Shown: positions 26,048 through 35,348 of the stretch, in pieces | How the letters are laid out: every line of letters starts with the position of its first letter | Position numbering within the stretch: the stretch's first letter is position 1 | Assembly: GCA_040389445.1 (NCBI GenBank) | Contig: JAZJZX010000010.1 | Location: forward strand, 1 to 64,000 | Direction: 5' to 3' | Source of the DNA: UBA5189 sp040389445 | GTDB taxonomy: Bacteria; Chloroflexota; Limnocylindria; Limnocylindrales; CSP1-4 | DNA: 64,000 bases | Notes under the pieces: generated by a model | What the model was told of the DNA's origin: nothing | The model's input: only the letters and a program-made list of their open reading frames with translations | Database searches by the model: none | Translations under genes and position numbers: made by a program

Positions 26048-28147
26048 ATGCCTGACCTGACCCCCGATCTCGAACGCCTGGCCATCAATACGATTCGCAC
26101 CCTGTCGATCGACGGCGTGCAGAAAGCGAACTCCGGACATCCCGGCGCGCCGATGGGCGCAGCCCCGATGGCCTATGCGCTGTGGACGCGATTCCTTCGC
26201 CACTCGCCCACCAACCCGACCTGGCCGGACCGCGACCGCTTCGTCCTGTCGGCCGGCCACGCATCGATGCTGCTCTACTCGCTGCTCCATCTGACCGGGT
26301 ATGACGTCACCCTCGATGACCTGAAATCCTTCCGTCAGTGGGGCTCGCGGACGCCGGGCCACCCCGAGTACGGGCTGACCGCCGGAGTCGAGGCGACCAC
26401 GGGGCCCCTGGGGCAGGGGTTCGCGAACGCCGTCGGGATGGCGATCGCCGAGCGGCGGCTCGCACACGAGTTCAATCGACCGGGCCACGACGTCGTCGAT
26501 CACTGGACCTACGCCCTCGCGAGTGACGGCGACTTCCAGGAGGGAATCACCGCCGAGGCGGCGAGCCTGGCCGGACACCTGATGCTGCGCAAGCTCGTGG
26601 TCCTGTACGACGACAACCACATCCAGCTCGACGGACCCACGGACATGGCCTGGTCGGAGGACGTGCTGGCCCGGTTCGAGGCGTACCGCTGGCAGACGCA
26701 GCGGGTAGAGGACGGCAACGACGTGGCCGCCATTGCCGCCGCGATCTCGGCGGCCCATCGCGATGCCCGCCCGTCGATCATCGCCGTCCGGACCCACATC
26801 GGCTTCGGCAGCCCGAACAAGCACGACAGCCAGAAGGCGCACGGCTCACCGCTGGGCCCGGACGAGGTACGCCTGACGAAGGAGGCCTACGGCTGGGATC
26901 CCGACGCCCAGTTCCTCGTGCCCGACGAGGCGCTGGATGTCTTCCGCGCGGCCATTCCCGAGGGCGAGGCGCTGGTCGCCGACTGGGAGGCGCGGATGTC
27001 ACGCTATGCCGAGGGCTACCCGGTCGAGGCGGCGGATCTGCGGCGCCGGCTGGACCGCGACCTGCGTGCGGGCTGGGATGCCGGCCTCAAGACCTACGCC
27101 GTCGGCGAGGATTTCGCGACGCGTCAGGCGAGCCAGCAGGCCATCGCCGCGCTCGCCGAACCCGTGCCGGAGCTGTTCGGCGGGGCGGCCGACCTCTCGG
27201 AATCCAACCTGACCGACATCAAGGGTGCCGGCGATTTCGAAGTCGAGCTGGCCGGTCGCAACCTGCGGTTCGGCGTCCGGGAACATGCCATGGGCGGGGT
27301 GGCCAACGGCATCGCCTATCACGGCGGCTTCATCCCGTATGCGGCCACGTTCCTGACGTTCAGCGACTACATGCGCGGATCGGTCCGGCTGGCGGCGCTG
27401 ACCGGGCTCCACGTGATCTACGTCTGGACGCACGACTCGGTCGGTCTCGGCGAGGATGGGCCCACGCACCAGCCGGTCGAGCATTACGCGGCCCTGCGCG
27501 CCATTCCCAACCTGTGGTTCGTCCGGCCCGGTGACGCCAACGAGGCGGCGGCGGCCTGGGCACTCGCGGTCGAGCGGCGCGACGGGCCGGTGGCCCTGGC
27601 GCTGACCCGGCAGAAGCTCCCGACGCTCGCGGGCACGGCCGAGCTGGCGCGCGAGGGCGTGCCGCGCGGCGGGTACGTCCTGCGGCCGGCCTCGTCCGAG
27701 GCGGTCGGCGGGGCGCCGGCCGTGATCTTCGTCGCCACCGGCTCCGAGCTCCAGCTGGCCATGGGCGCGGCCGCGGCCCTCGAGGCGGAAGGGACGCCGG
27801 CGCGGGTCGTGTCACTCCCCTGCTGGGAGCGGTTCGATGTGCAGGACGAGGCGTATCGCGAATCCGTGCTGCCGCAGGCGGTCGGCGCGCGCGTGACGAT
27901 CGAGGCGGGCGTCTCCCTCGGCTGGGAGCGCTACGCGGGTGACGCCGGCGCGATCCTGGGGATCGACCACTTCGGGGCTTCCGCCCCGGCACCGACGATC
28001 TTCGAAGCGTTCGGATTTACCGTCGAGCGCGTGACGGACATTGGGCGGCGGGTGGCGCGGGGCGAGCTCCGCGGTCGTGTGCCGACCATTGATCCGGGGC
28101 ACCAGCCGGCGGGTCTGTCCCGGCCCCCGGGGCACGAGGAGCACTGA
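26048..28147 (+). CDS. tkt: Transketolase
   Basis: Transketolase moves two-carbon units between sugar phosphates with thiamine diphosphate. The 699-residue protein has the N-terminal ThDP domain (SGHPGAPMGAAPMAYALW; DGDFQEGITAEAASLA), the pyrimidine-binding domain (GIAYHGGFIPYAATFLTFSD; HDSVGLGEDGPTHQPVEH) and the C-terminal domain. ATG at 26048 is chosen because it begins the family N-terminus and has a -10 box nine bases upstream. It leads a cluster of pentose phosphate genes and overlaps rpiB by one base (TGATG). Confidence 0.96.
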   Translation: MPDLTPDLERLAINTIRTLSIDGVQKANSGHPGAPMGAAPMAYALWTRFLRHSPTNPTWPDRDRFVLSAGHASMLLYSLLHLTGYDVTLDDLKSFRQWGSRTPGHPEYGLTAGVEATTGPLGQGFANAVGMAIAERRLAHEFNRPGHDVVDHWTYALASDGDFQEGITAEAASLAGHLMLRKLVVLYDDNHIQLDGPTDMAWSEDVLARFEAYRWQTQRVEDGNDVAAIAAAISAAHRDARPSIIAVRTHIGFGSPNKHDSQKAHGSPLGPDEVRLTKEAYGWDPDAQFLVPDEALDVFRAAIPEGEALVADWEARMSRYAEGYPVEAADLRRRLDRDLRAGWDAGLKTYAVGEDFATRQASQQAIAALAEPVPELFGGAADLSESNLTDIKGAGDFEVELAGRNLRFGVREHAMGGVANGIAYHGGFIPYAATFLTFSDYMRGSVRLAALTGLHVIYVWTHDSVGLGEDGPTHQPVEHYAALRAIPNLWFVRPGDANEAAAAWALAVERRDGPVALALTRQKLPTLAGTAELAREGVPRGGYVLRPASSEAVGGAPAVIFVATGSELQLAMGAAAALEAEGTPARVVSLPCWERFDVQDEAYRESVLPQAVGARVTIEAGVSLGWERYAGDAGAILGIDHFGASAPAPTIFEAFGFTVERVTDIGRRVARGELRGRVPTIDPGHQPAGLSRPPGHEEH

Positions 28148-28605
28148 TGCGCATCGGATTCGCCGCGGATCACGCCGGTGCGGCGCTCAAGGATCAACTG
28201 TTGCAGCGTCTCATCGTGGCCGGCCTCGGGCACGAGTTCATCGACCTCGGCGGCGACGGCTCCGACCCGGCCGACGACTATCCCGACTTCGCCGCTCGTC
28301 TCGGTCATGCCGTGCGGGACGGCGACGTCGATCGCGGGATCCTCATCTGCGGCTCGGGCGTCGGCGCGTCGGTTGCGGCGAACAAGATCCGCGGCGTCCG
28401 AGCCGCGGTCTGTCACGACACCTACTCCGCGCACCAGGGCGTCGAGCACGACGACATGAACGTCCTGACGCTCGGTGCTCGGGTCGTCGGCTCGGAGCCG
28501 GCGCTGGAGGCCTCACTCGCCTTCATCGGCGCCCGCTTCTCCGGCGAGCCGCGGCACGTCCGCCGCCTGAACAAGGTCCTCGCCATCGAGGCCGACGAGC
28601 GCTGA
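28147..28605 (+). CDS. rpiB: Ribose-5-phosphate isomerase B
   Basis: RpiB interconverts ribose 5-phosphate and ribulose 5-phosphate. The 152-residue product begins MRIGFAADHAGAALKDQL and contains ICGSGVGASVAANKIRGVRA with the anion-binding loop; the Cys of ICGSG is the usual catalytic base. The length fits RpiB/LacAB. Its ATG overlaps the tkt stop, so the two are translationally coupled. Confidence 0.95.
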   Translation: MRIGFAADHAGAALKDQLLQRLIVAGLGHEFIDLGGDGSDPADDYPDFAARLGHAVRDGDVDRGILICGSGVGASVAANKIRGVRAAVCHDTYSAHQGVEHDDMNVLTLGARVVGSEPALEASLAFIGARFSGEPRHVRRLNKVLAIEADER

Positions 28606-28718
28606 TCCCGGGCCGGACGGGTGACTGGCACCCGCCGATTCTCGGGCCCGTCCCGCCAGCCGCGTAGACTGGGGTCGGTGCCCTGCTGGACCCGCCGCGA
28701 CGCGGAAGAGGTGGATCG

Positions 28719-30413
28719 ATGAGTGCGGAATTCGAGCTTCGGCTCTCCCCGGCAGACGAAGCGCGCCTCGGCGCCATCACCGACCACGCCCGTCGCAACG
28801 AGTGGGCGGCACGGCTCATGGATCGCGACACGACCCTCTGGTCGGGCGACCGGACCGTCCAGGCGGCCATCGCCGATCGCCTGGGCTGGCTGGACTCGCC
28901 GGCCCACTTCACGGACCAGGTTGCCGCGCTCGAGGGCTTCGGCGACGGGATCCGCGCCGCGGGTTTCACGACCGCGGTCGTCATGGGCATGGGTGGCTCC
29001 AGCCTTGCCCCAGAGGTCCTCCATCGGACGTTTGGCACGACCCAGGGGTACCTGGACCTCCGGATCCTCGATTCCACGGATCCCGCGGCGGTTGCGGCGA
29101 CGGTCGACGACCTCGACCCGCTCTCCACCCTCTGGATCGTCGCCTCGAAGTCCGGCACCACGACGGAGCCGCTCGCCTTCCTGGCCGACGCCTGGGCGAG
29201 GATCGCCGCCGCCCTCGACGAGGCGGGCTCGGACCAACGGCCCGGCGACTTCGTCGTCGCGATCACCGACCCCGGGAGGAGCGTCGAGGCGATCCCCCAC
29301 CACGACCAGCTCCGCGAGGTCTTCCTCAACCCGCCGGACATCGGTGGCCGCTACTCCGCGCTCTCGTACGTGGGCCTCGTGCCCGCGAGCCTCATCGGTC
29401 TCGACCTGGACCCGCTCCTCGCCTCCGCCTCGATGATGCTGGCCGGCTGCCGCGAGCCGGAGCCGGACCGGAACCCCGGCCTGCTCCTGGGCCTCGTGCT
29501 CGGGGGCCTCGCCCGGGCGGGCCGCGACAAGCTGACGTTCGTGACCGACCCGTCCCTCGCCAGCTTCGGCGCCTGGGCGGAGCAGCTCATCGCCGAGTCG
29601 ACCGGGAAGCACGGCGTCGGGATCGTGCCCGTCGATCGGGAGCCACTCGGCGCCGCCGAGGCCTACGGCGAGGATCGGGTTTTCGTCTCGATCGGCACGA
29701 CCAGCGGACCGGATCCGTCCGGCGGCCTGCTGGCCACGCTTGCCGCGGGGGGCCACCCGGTCATCCGGATCGCGATCGACGACCCCATGGACCTCGGCGG
29801 CGAGTTCATCCGCTGGGAGGTCGCGACGGCGATCGCGGGCGCGGTCCTCGGCATCGACCCCTTCGACCAGCCCAACGTCGAAGAGGCGAAGAACCTCACC
29901 CGCCAGGTCCTCGCGAAGGCCTCGGGCGATGGTGCCCCAGGCGGCGAGGCGGGCGGGCCGCCGATACACGACCTCGACGGGATGTCGGAAGCGGACCTCG
30001 CGGCGCTCATCCGCGAGTCGATGGGGGTCGACCACCCGGGGCGCTACCTGGCGATCCAGGCCTTCATCGCCCCGAGCCCGGAGGCGGACGCGGCGATCGA
30101 GCGCATCCGGGCTATCCTCCGCGACCGGACCGGCCACGCGACGACCGCCGGATACGGCCCGCGCTTCCTCCACTCGACCGGCCAGCTCCACAAGGGCGGC
30201 GCCCCGACGGGATGGTTCCTCCAGCTCGTCTCGACCCACCCCGACGACCGCGAGATCCCGGGCTGGCCGTACACGTTTGGGCGGCTCATCGACGCACAGG
30301 CACAGGGCGACGCTGCGGCTCTTGCCTCGCACAACCTGCCGGTGCTTCGGCTGGGACTCGGCAGCGACCGCGCCGCAGGCTTGGCCGCCCTGGCACGAGC
30401 TCTGGCCGGCTAG
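28719..30413 (+). CDS. pgi: Glucose-6-phosphate isomerase
   Basis: Pgi interconverts glucose 6-phosphate and fructose 6-phosphate. The 564-residue product contains VVMGMGGSSLAPEVLHRTFG, VASKSGTTTEPLAFLADAW and the late FLHSTGQLHKGGAPTGWF. It resembles the Pgi half of the transaldolase-Pgi fusions found in some bacteria, but no transaldolase part is attached; the small aldolase at 14.8 kb could fill that role. GGAAGAGGTGG precedes the ATG, and a TAGACT box lies about 50 bases up at 28665, so it may have its own promoter besides read-through from rpiB. Confidence 0.93.
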   Translation: MSAEFELRLSPADEARLGAITDHARRNEWAARLMDRDTTLWSGDRTVQAAIADRLGWLDSPAHFTDQVAALEGFGDGIRAAGFTTAVVMGMGGSSLAPEVLHRTFGTTQGYLDLRILDSTDPAAVAATVDDLDPLSTLWIVASKSGTTTEPLAFLADAWARIAAALDEAGSDQRPGDFVVAITDPGRSVEAIPHHDQLREVFLNPPDIGGRYSALSYVGLVPASLIGLDLDPLLASASMMLAGCREPEPDRNPGLLLGLVLGGLARAGRDKLTFVTDPSLASFGAWAEQLIAESTGKHGVGIVPVDREPLGAAEAYGEDRVFVSIGTTSGPDPSGGLLATLAAGGHPVIRIAIDDPMDLGGEFIRWEVATAIAGAVLGIDPFDQPNVEEAKNLTRQVLAKASGDGAPGGEAGGPPIHDLDGMSEADLAALIRESMGVDHPGRYLAIQAFIAPSPEADAAIERIRAILRDRTGHATTAGYGPRFLHSTGQLHKGGAPTGWFLQLVSTHPDDREIPGWPYTFGRLIDAQAQGDAAALASHNLPVLRLGLGSDRAAGLAALARALAG

Positions 30414-30679
30414 GTCGCGTGGAGCTCGTTCGCGATCCGATCTCGATTGGGCCTATGCGTTCGCCGGAGGTCGTGACCGCCAGGAATGCCCGCCCGTTCT
30501 CGGTGTGAGCCGGCCACCGCCAGAGGTTGAGCGCTGGAAAAGTCGGACGCTCGCCGCCCGGACGAGGGGCGGTGGCCGGCTTCGCGCGTAGACTGAGCGG
30601 CACCGAGTACGATCGCGCGGCCCCACGACGAGGCGGGCCGCAGCTACTGAGACAGCGGCAGCCCAGGAGGCATCACGAC
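30414..30679 (+). promoter_or_regulatory. Intergenic leader and candidate promoter before gnd
   Basis: This 266-base gap has no convincing gene. A TAGACT box (about 30589-30594) inside cgcgtagactg repeats, almost exactly, the sequence cgcgtagactg found upstream of pgi, so both may be promoters of one kind. A second candidate, TACGAT, lies at about 30608. The gap ends with AGGAGG nine bases before the gnd ATG, so this transcript has a proper leader, in contrast to the leaderless starts elsewhere. Confidence 0.4.
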
Positions 30680-31579
30680 ATGCGAATCGGGTTCATCGGC
30701 CTCGGCCGGATGGGGTCCAACATGGTCCGCCGCCTCCTGCGCGACGGGCACGAGATCGTGGCCTACAACCGGACGCCCGAGAAGACGGAGGAGATCGTGA
30801 CCGAGGGGGCCGAAGGCGCCTTCAGCATCGCCGAGCTCGTCGGCAAGCTGGAGAAGCCGCGGACCGTCTGGATCATGGTCCCGGCGGGTGACGCGACCGA
30901 AGCCCAGATCGCGGAGCTGATGGAGCACCTGGAGCCCGGCGACACCATTGTCGACGGCGGCAACACCAACTTCCATGACGACGTCCGGCGCCACGCGGAC
31001 CTCGCGAAGCAGGGCGTGCAGTACGTCGACGCCGGGGTGTCCGGCGGGATCTGGGGCCTCAAGGTCGGCTTCTGCCTGATGGTCGGCGGCGAGGCGGCGG
31101 CGGTCACGCCGTTGGAACCCGTCTTCCTGAGCCTTGCCCCCGAGGGCGGGTACATCCACGCGGGCGCGCCCGGGGCGGGCCACTACGTGAAGATGATCCA
31201 CAACGGGATCGAGTACGGAATGATGCAGGCCTACGCCGAGGGCTTCGAGATCCTCCACGCCTCGGAATACGACCTCGACCTGGCGGGCATCGCCGACAAC
31301 TGGATGCACGGATCCGTCGTCCGGTCGTGGCTCCTGGAGCTCCTCGGGCTCGCGTTCAAGGGTCAGGGCCAGGACCTGGAGCACCTCAAGGGCTGGGTCG
31401 CCGATTCCGGCGAGGGCCGCTGGACCGTCCAGGAGGCGATCGATCGTGACGTCCCGGCGCCGGTCATCACCATCGCGCTGCAGACGCGCTTCCGCTCGCG
31501 TCAGGACGACAGCTACGGGGCCAAGGTCCTCGCCGCGCTCCGCAACGAGTTCGGCGGGCACGCGGTCAAGAACACCTGA
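30680..31579 (+). CDS. gnd: 6-phosphogluconate dehydrogenase, decarboxylating, short type
   Basis: Gnd oxidises and decarboxylates 6-phosphogluconate to ribulose 5-phosphate. The 299-residue protein begins MRIGFIGLGRMGSNMVRRLL (Rossmann fold) and contains IVDGGNTNFHDDVRRH, VDAGVSGGIWGLKVGFCLMV and the catalytic HYVKMIHNGIEYGMMQA. Its length marks the short GndA/YqeC form, which often prefers NAD. AGGAGG lies nine bases before the ATG. The stop is followed one base later by the zwf start. Confidence 0.95.
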   Translation: MRIGFIGLGRMGSNMVRRLLRDGHEIVAYNRTPEKTEEIVTEGAEGAFSIAELVGKLEKPRTVWIMVPAGDATEAQIAELMEHLEPGDTIVDGGNTNFHDDVRRHADLAKQGVQYVDAGVSGGIWGLKVGFCLMVGGEAAAVTPLEPVFLSLAPEGGYIHAGAPGAGHYVKMIHNGIEYGMMQAYAEGFEILHASEYDLDLAGIADNWMHGSVVRSWLLELLGLAFKGQGQDLEHLKGWVADSGEGRWTVQEAIDRDVPAPVITIALQTRFRSRQDDSYGAKVLAALRNEFGGHAVKNT

Positions 31580-31580
31580 C

Positions 31581-33200
31581 GTGGCACGTCCCGCCGCCCC
31601 GACACCGTCCGCCCCGCGGACCATCCGCGAAGAGCGGCTCGATCGGGCCGGCCGTCGGCGGCGAGCCCCGAAGCAGGATGGCAACCCGCTTCGCGAGGGC
31701 CTGCGTCTCGAGCGCGTCCCGGATCCGCACGTCATGGTCCTGTTCGGGGCGACCGGGGACCTGTCGCATCGCAAGGTGTTCCCGGCGCTTGCCCAGCTCT
31801 GGCGCACCAACCTGCTGCCCCAGGACTGGCAGCTCGTGGCGGTCGGCCGACGGCCGTACGACGACGAGACCTTCCGGGCCGAGATCGGCAAGTCGCTCGA
31901 GCAGTACAGCCGGGTCCCGCTGGACGCAGAGGTCGGTGAGCAGTTCCTGAACCGGATCGTCTACCACCAGGGCGATTTCGGGGACGACGATGCCTTCGAT
32001 CGATTGTCCGTCCGCCTCGATGCCATCGATGCCGAGCATGGAACCCAGGGCCATCGCCTGTTCTACCTCGCGACCCAGTCGTCCGCGTTCCCGGTGATCG
32101 TGGCCCAGCTGGGTCGGTGCGGCCTGGATCATGAGGTTCACGGCGGCGGCTGGCGCCGGATCGTCATCGAGAAGCCGTTCGGTCGCGACCTCGACTCCGC
32201 CAAACGGCTCAATCGCGAGGTCGGCCGCGTCTTCCGCGAGTCGCAGGTCTATCGCATCGATCACTACCTCGGCAAGGAGACCGTCCGGAACCTCATGGTT
32301 TTTCGGTTCGGGAACGGGATCTTCGAGCCGCTCTGGAATCGGCGCTACGTGGACCACGTGCAGATCACGATGGCCGAGTCCATCGGTGTCGAGGAGCGCG
32401 GTTCGTTCTACGAGGAGACCGGCGCGACCCGTGACGTGGTCCAGAACCACCTTCTCCAGCTCCTCACGCTCGTGGCGATGGAGCCGCCGGCGACGTTCGA
32501 GGCGGACGCGCTCCGGGACGAAAAGGTCAAGGTCCTCCGGGCCATCCCCGAATTCACCGGCCCGGATGTCGGGTCGAACGTCGTCCGTGGGCAATACGGC
32601 AGCGGCTGGGTCGCTGGGGAACCCGTGAAGGGCTATCGCGAGGAAGCCGAAGTGGATCCGCTATCGGAAACGGAAACGTTCCTCGCGGCGCGTTTCCAGA
32701 TCGACGATTGGCGCTGGTCCGGCGTCCCGTTCTATCTCCGCACCGGCAAGCGCCTTCCGAAGCGGGCCACCGAGATCGCGATCCAGTTCAAGGGCGTGCC
32801 CCATCGGCTCTTCCGGGACGCGGCCACGGACCCCGAGCCCAACCTCCTGGCCATCCGGATCCAGCCGGACGAGGGGATCCTGCTTCGGTTCGGGTCCAAG
32901 GTTCCGGGCCTCGGGCTGGACATCCGAACCGTCACGATGGACTTCACCTACGGCTCGGCGTTCTCGGTGGACAGCCCTGATGCCTACGAAACACTCCTCC
33001 TCGACGCCATGCTCGGGGACGCGTCCCTGTTCACGCGGGCGGACGAGGTCGAGGCTGCCTGGTCCATCGTCACGCCGATCGTGGGCAGCTGGATCAGCGG
33101 GCCGGCGCCGGAGCTCCCGAATTACGCCTCCGGCACCTGGGGTCCGGACGCGGCCGACAGCCTGATCGAGCGGGACGGGCGTCGCTGGCGTCGGATCTGA
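31581..33200 (+). CDS. zwf: Glucose-6-phosphate dehydrogenase
   Basis: Zwf commits glucose 6-phosphate to the oxidative pentose phosphate pathway, making NADPH. The 539-residue protein has MVLFGATGDLSHRKVFPAL (cofactor site), IEKPFGRDLDSAKRLNR and the catalytic YRIDHYLGKETVRNLMVFRF. A 50-residue basic arm precedes the domain. GTG at 31581 is taken as start because it lies one base after the gnd stop; a longer frame exists inside gnd but is not needed. It is followed by opcA, its assembly partner. Confidence 0.94.
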   Translation: MARPAAPTPSAPRTIREERLDRAGRRRRAPKQDGNPLREGLRLERVPDPHVMVLFGATGDLSHRKVFPALAQLWRTNLLPQDWQLVAVGRRPYDDETFRAEIGKSLEQYSRVPLDAEVGEQFLNRIVYHQGDFGDDDAFDRLSVRLDAIDAEHGTQGHRLFYLATQSSAFPVIVAQLGRCGLDHEVHGGGWRRIVIEKPFGRDLDSAKRLNREVGRVFRESQVYRIDHYLGKETVRNLMVFRFGNGIFEPLWNRRYVDHVQITMAESIGVEERGSFYEETGATRDVVQNHLLQLLTLVAMEPPATFEADALRDEKVKVLRAIPEFTGPDVGSNVVRGQYGSGWVAGEPVKGYREEAEVDPLSETETFLAARFQIDDWRWSGVPFYLRTGKRLPKRATEIAIQFKGVPHRLFRDAATDPEPNLLAIRIQPDEGILLRFGSKVPGLGLDIRTVTMDFTYGSAFSVDSPDAYETLLLDAMLGDASLFTRADEVEAAWSIVTPIVGSWISGPAPELPNYASGTWGPDAADSLIERDGRRWRRI

Positions 33201-33210
33201 CTCGACGGAT

Positions 33211-34485
33211 ATGGACGACATCGCAGCGCTCGAGGTGCCGACGGCAGGACAGCCGACCCTGCGCTGGGCATCGCGGACCCATTCGCTGGCCGGGATCGAA
33301 GCCGAACTCGCCAAGGTCTGGTCCAGCACCTCGTTGACGACGTCGGGCAACGACGGCGCGCCGGAGCGACGCGTTGCCGCCCGCACGAGCGTGCTCAACC
33401 TCGTCGTCATCGCCCGGCAACCCGAGGTCGGGGCCAGGGCAGCCGCCGTCATCCGGATGCTGACCGGCCGCCATCCATCGCGAACGCTCATCGTCTCGAG
33501 CGCCGATCCGGATGGGCCCTCGTGGATCGACGCCCACATCGAGGCCCACTGCGTGCTGCCTCGGCCGGACGCGGCGGAGACCTGCGCGGAATTCATCGAT
33601 CTGGTCGCGGGCGGTGACACCGGACGTCACGTGGCCGCGATCGTGGCGCCTCTCCTCGTGCACGACTTGCCGGTCACGCTGTGGTGGCCGGGTGACCCCC
33701 CGTTGGGCTCCCGCCAGGCGCTGGAGCTGCTGGACATGGCCGATCGCCTCGTGGTCGATGGATCCCAATGGTCCGGCGATGGACTGGATCGCCTGGATGC
33801 CCTGGCCCGGATCGTCGGCGAGCATCAGGCGGGATCGGGCGAGCTCGCGGTATCGGACTTTGCGATGCTTCGCCAGTCCCGCTGGCGCGAGGCCATCGCT
33901 TCGAGCTTCGATCGGCCCGAACTCCGACCGTTTCTCGGCAGCCTCACCGACATCACGGTCCGGTATGCCGCGCATCCCGGATCTGGTCCGGGCGACACGA
34001 ACCTGATCAAGCCGCTGTACCACCTTGGCTGGCTGGCATCCCGACTGCACATGGTGGTCGCGTCGCCCCTGCGGCCCATGCCCAACCCGGTCGATTCGGG
34101 GCCCGCGGACGAGCCTGGGCCCGCCGCCGATTCGGGGCCCGCCGTTGATCTCGGCGTACCGAAGACCGGCGAGCTCCGTGCGGGCCGTCGGCGCGTTCGG
34201 GTCGGGGTCGTGCCGATGGCATCGTCCATGCCCGCCGGCACGACCCTCACGGTTGAAATCTCGGCACGACGAGCAAACTCGTTCCTCGAGGTCGTCGTGT
34301 CCGCCGAGGCCGAGGCGGTCCTGGTCAGGGCCTCGCTCAACGGCACGGCGTTGCCGTTCCGAAGGTTCATGGCACCGCGACGCACCGAAGTTGCGCTGCT
34401 CGCCGAGACGGTCGAGTCGGTGGGCGTGGATCCCGTCGCCGTGGCGGCACTGCTTGCGGCGGCGGACCTGGTGCGACCGTCGTGA
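33211..34485 (+). CDS. opcA: Glucose-6-phosphate dehydrogenase assembly protein OpcA
   Basis: OpcA activates or assembles glucose-6-phosphate dehydrogenase in actinobacteria and cyanobacteria. The 424-residue product carries the family stretch SVLNLVVIARQPE, HPSRTLIVSSADPDG, PLLVHDLPVTLWWPGDPPL and DLTWxR-like SDFAMLRQSRWREAIAS. A Pro/Ser/Gly-rich linker (about 292-315) splits the two halves. It lies ten bases after zwf and overlaps pgl as GTGA, the standard zwf-opcA-pgl order. Confidence 0.92.
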   Translation: MDDIAALEVPTAGQPTLRWASRTHSLAGIEAELAKVWSSTSLTTSGNDGAPERRVAARTSVLNLVVIARQPEVGARAAAVIRMLTGRHPSRTLIVSSADPDGPSWIDAHIEAHCVLPRPDAAETCAEFIDLVAGGDTGRHVAAIVAPLLVHDLPVTLWWPGDPPLGSRQALELLDMADRLVVDGSQWSGDGLDRLDALARIVGEHQAGSGELAVSDFAMLRQSRWREAIASSFDRPELRPFLGSLTDITVRYAAHPGSGPGDTNLIKPLYHLGWLASRLHMVVASPLRPMPNPVDSGPADEPGPAADSGPAVDLGVPKTGELRAGRRRVRVGVVPMASSMPAGTTLTVEISARRANSFLEVVVSAEAEAVLVRASLNGTALPFRRFMAPRRTEVALLAETVESVGVDPVAVAALLAAADLVRPS

Positions 34486-35348
34486 ACGAGCCGGAGATCA
34501 TCGTGTTCCCGGCGCCTGCCGACGTTTCCCACGCGGCCGCGGCGAGGATTGCCGATGCGCTCGTCGACGCGGTCCGGGCCCGAGGCGTCGCGCACTGGGT
34601 GACCACCGGCGGCTCGACGCCCGGCCAGATCTACCGGCACCTCGCCGATTCCCCACTTCGGGAGACCGTGCCGTGGGAGCAGGTGCACCTGTGGTGGACC
34701 GACGACCGCTGGGTCCCGCCGAACGATGTCCTGTCCAACGCCCTCGCGTGCTGGGATCTCCTCCTCCGCGACGTACCGGTTCCACTGGAGCAGGTCCACG
34801 TGATTCCGATCGCCGACGCCCTTGCCGCCGGCGATGGCCCGGAGGCGGTCGCGGAGCGCTATGCAGCCACCCTGCGGGCAGCGGGGATCGGCCTCAACGG
34901 CGCGGGGTTTCCTCGCATGGACGTCATCCTCGTGGGGATCGGGTCGGACGGTCACCTCTTCTCGGTCTTCCCCGACTCACCCACGTGGGACAACCCGAGC
35001 TGGGTCCAGGCCGTGGCGGCTCCGACGCACATCGAACCGCACGTCGCCCGTGTGACGCTCCACGGCAACTTCGTCGCGGCGGCCCGAATGCCGATCGTGG
35101 TGGTCAACGGCGCAGCGAAGGCGGCCATCATGGGCGAGGTCTTCGGACCCGTGGTTGACGTGCGTCGCTTGCCGGCCCGGCTCGCCCGACGATCCGGCGC
35201 GGTCTGGCTCCTGGATGTCGCCGCGGCCGCGGGCCTGCCGCCGAGCGTGACGGTTCGTCGAGGCCGGGCGGCTCCAGACGTCGGCGAGACGAGCCTGCAT
35301 GCTGACGGAACGGGGTCGTCGTTCGGCGGGAGTTCCGTGGGGCGGTGA
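34482..35348 (+). CDS. pgl: 6-phosphogluconolactonase
   Basis: Pgl hydrolyses 6-phosphogluconolactone to 6-phosphogluconate. The 288-residue protein has VTTGGSTPGQIYRHLAD, the VHLWWTDDRWVPPNDVLSN motif and VGIGSDGHLFSVFPDSP. The usual GxDGHxASLFP is here GSDGHLFSVFP, a mild change in a conserved stretch. GTG at 34482 overlaps the opcA stop. The last 45 residues are low complexity and non-conserved, and the stop overlaps the next gene by four bases. Confidence 0.93.
   Translation: MNEPEIIVFPAPADVSHAAAARIADALVDAVRARGVAHWVTTGGSTPGQIYRHLADSPLRETVPWEQVHLWWTDDRWVPPNDVLSNALACWDLLLRDVPVPLEQVHVIPIADALAAGDGPEAVAERYAATLRAAGIGLNGAGFPRMDVILVGIGSDGHLFSVFPDSPTWDNPSWVQAVAAPTHIEPHVARVTLHGNFVAAARMPIVVVNGAAKAAIMGEVFGPVVDVRRLPARLARRSGAVWLLDVAAAAGLPPSVTVRRGRAAPDVGETSLHADGTGSSFGGSSVGR

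Noticed and set aside
28422..30332. 636-codon leftward open frame opposite pgi
   Set aside because: It is the mirror of pgi in a GC-rich gene; pgi has clear family motifs over the same bases, and the mirror frame has a biased Arg/Gly/Asp/Glu composition without any recognisable domain.
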